Positions 40,540 to 40,948 of a stretch of DNA of 40,948 nt are shown one piece after another. Each line of letters opens with the position of its first letter. Within the stretch, counting starts at the first letter, position 1. This stretch comes from Gemmatimonadota bacterium. Lineage in GTDB: Bacteria > Gemmatimonadota > Gemmatimonadetes > Longimicrobiales > RSA9. The notes beneath the pieces were generated by a model that made no database searches, was not told the origin of the DNA, and saw nothing but the letters and a program-made list of their open reading frames with translations. Location of the stretch: the NCBI GenBank assembly GCA_017881445.1, contig JADGQX010000010.1, forward strand, positions 1-40,948, given 5' to 3'. A program made the position numbers and the translations under genes.

Positions 40540-40948
40540 CACTTGCCTCGCGCACGCTCCCGGGCCGGCAGCACCTCCAGGCAGGTAGTCCACCAGCCGG
40601 TGCGGATGGTCTCGATGAACTCCTGCGGCAGGCGCTCCTCCCGCATCTCGTCGGCCAGCGCCTCCTGGTCGTAGGCGACGGGGACGAACTCCACCTCGAG
40701 AGCGCCCTCCGGCTCGCGGGCGGCCGAGAGCAGCGCGTACCACACCTCGGTGCGACCGTCGTTGGCGGGCCGGCCCAGGGCACCGACGTTCACGTACCAG
40801 GCGCGGTCGGCGATGCGGCGCTGCCAGTGGATGCCGGTGTGGGTGCCGAGGATGACGTCGCAGGCGTGGTCCCGGGCCAGCCTGGCCAGGAAGTGGGTGG
40901 GCGTGGCCGACTCCCAGAGGAACTCGTTCATCTGGCGGGGCGACCCGT
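40536..40948 (-). CDS. Metallophosphoesterase (YfcE/MJ0936-like), N-terminus beyond window
   Basis: Only the C-terminal 137 codons are in the window. The frame stays open to the edge, reading GSPRQMNEFLWES, which matches the HGSPR...NE motif in the middle of calcineurin-like phosphodiesterases; the ATG at 40931 is therefore internal. The downstream GTHTGIHWQR and VNVGALGRPAND segments correspond to the GHTH and N-P-G-S motifs. The usual GHTH is GTHTG here and NPGS is NVGA, a mild divergence. The metal-binding start (Asp/His) would lie outside. It is the first gene of the operon with the symporter and DinB-like protein. Confidence 0.85.
   Translation of the reverse strand, partial: GSPRQMNEFLWESATPTHFLARLARDHACDVILGTHTGIHWQRRIADRAWYVNVGALGRPANDGRTEVWYALLSAAREPEGALEVEFVPVAYDQEALADEMREERLPQEFIETIRTGWWTTCLEVLPARERARGKW

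Overview
This window looks like chromosomal DNA from a GC-rich, Gram-negative-type bacterium with an aerobic or microaerobic respiratory lifestyle. The gene mix (System I cytochrome c maturation, a multiheme cytochrome lipoprotein, a three-part proton-translocating transhydrogenase, cytochrome bd, PAS/GGDEF/EAL signalling proteins, M28 and TolB-like exported proteins, and an ECF sigma/anti-sigma/HEAT-repeat operon) fits Gemmatimonadota best. That placement is inference from gene content; I see no rRNA or other phylogenetic marker. I found no insertion sequence, prophage, CRISPR array, tRNA or rRNA gene. Genes are tightly packed, with many 4-base start/stop overlaps and frequent GTG or TTG starts.

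Positions 1-8300 (minus strand) form a redox block. A pnt operon (pntAA-pntAB-pntB) runs into ccmABCDE, with a 12-bp perfect hairpin between the two. Beyond a 717-base intergenic region lie a 36-residue membrane peptide and a nonaheme c-type cytochrome lipoprotein, the kind of product the Ccm machinery would mature. ccmF, ccmG and ccmH are not in the window. Positions 8300-15700 hold exported and housekeeping genes: a TolB-like beta-propeller lipoprotein, an M28 peptidase with a PDZ domain, a ROK sugar kinase, a double universal stress protein and MprF (aminoacyl-phosphatidylglycerol synthase/flippase).

Positions 15980-23760 begin with a small HTH protein and two adjacent, related PAS-GGDEF-EAL proteins for cyclic-di-GMP turnover. 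Two small envelope proteins, a YbaK-type deacylase and a YaiI-family protein follow. Positions 23760-30300 carry an SDR/GT39 gene pair, a DsbA-like secreted thioredoxin, a TPR membrane protein and cydAB. A PAS-PAS-GAF histidine kinase follows at 30435-32543.

Positions 32600-36400 hold the most distinctive unit: an ECF sigma factor, a Cys/His-free membrane anti-sigma protein and two exported HEAT-repeat proteins. The four genes are coupled as one operon behind a plausible ECF-type promoter. Their repeats alternate between a Trp-containing and a Trp-less form. The window ends with a nucleoside-diphosphate-sugar epimerase-like gene behind a good sigma-70 promoter, two small unknown genes, and a phosphoesterase/Na+-solute symporter/DinB operon cut by the right edge. 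Three purine-rich, G-quadruplex-like tracts sit at gene borders across the window, two of them sharing an exact 16-base core.
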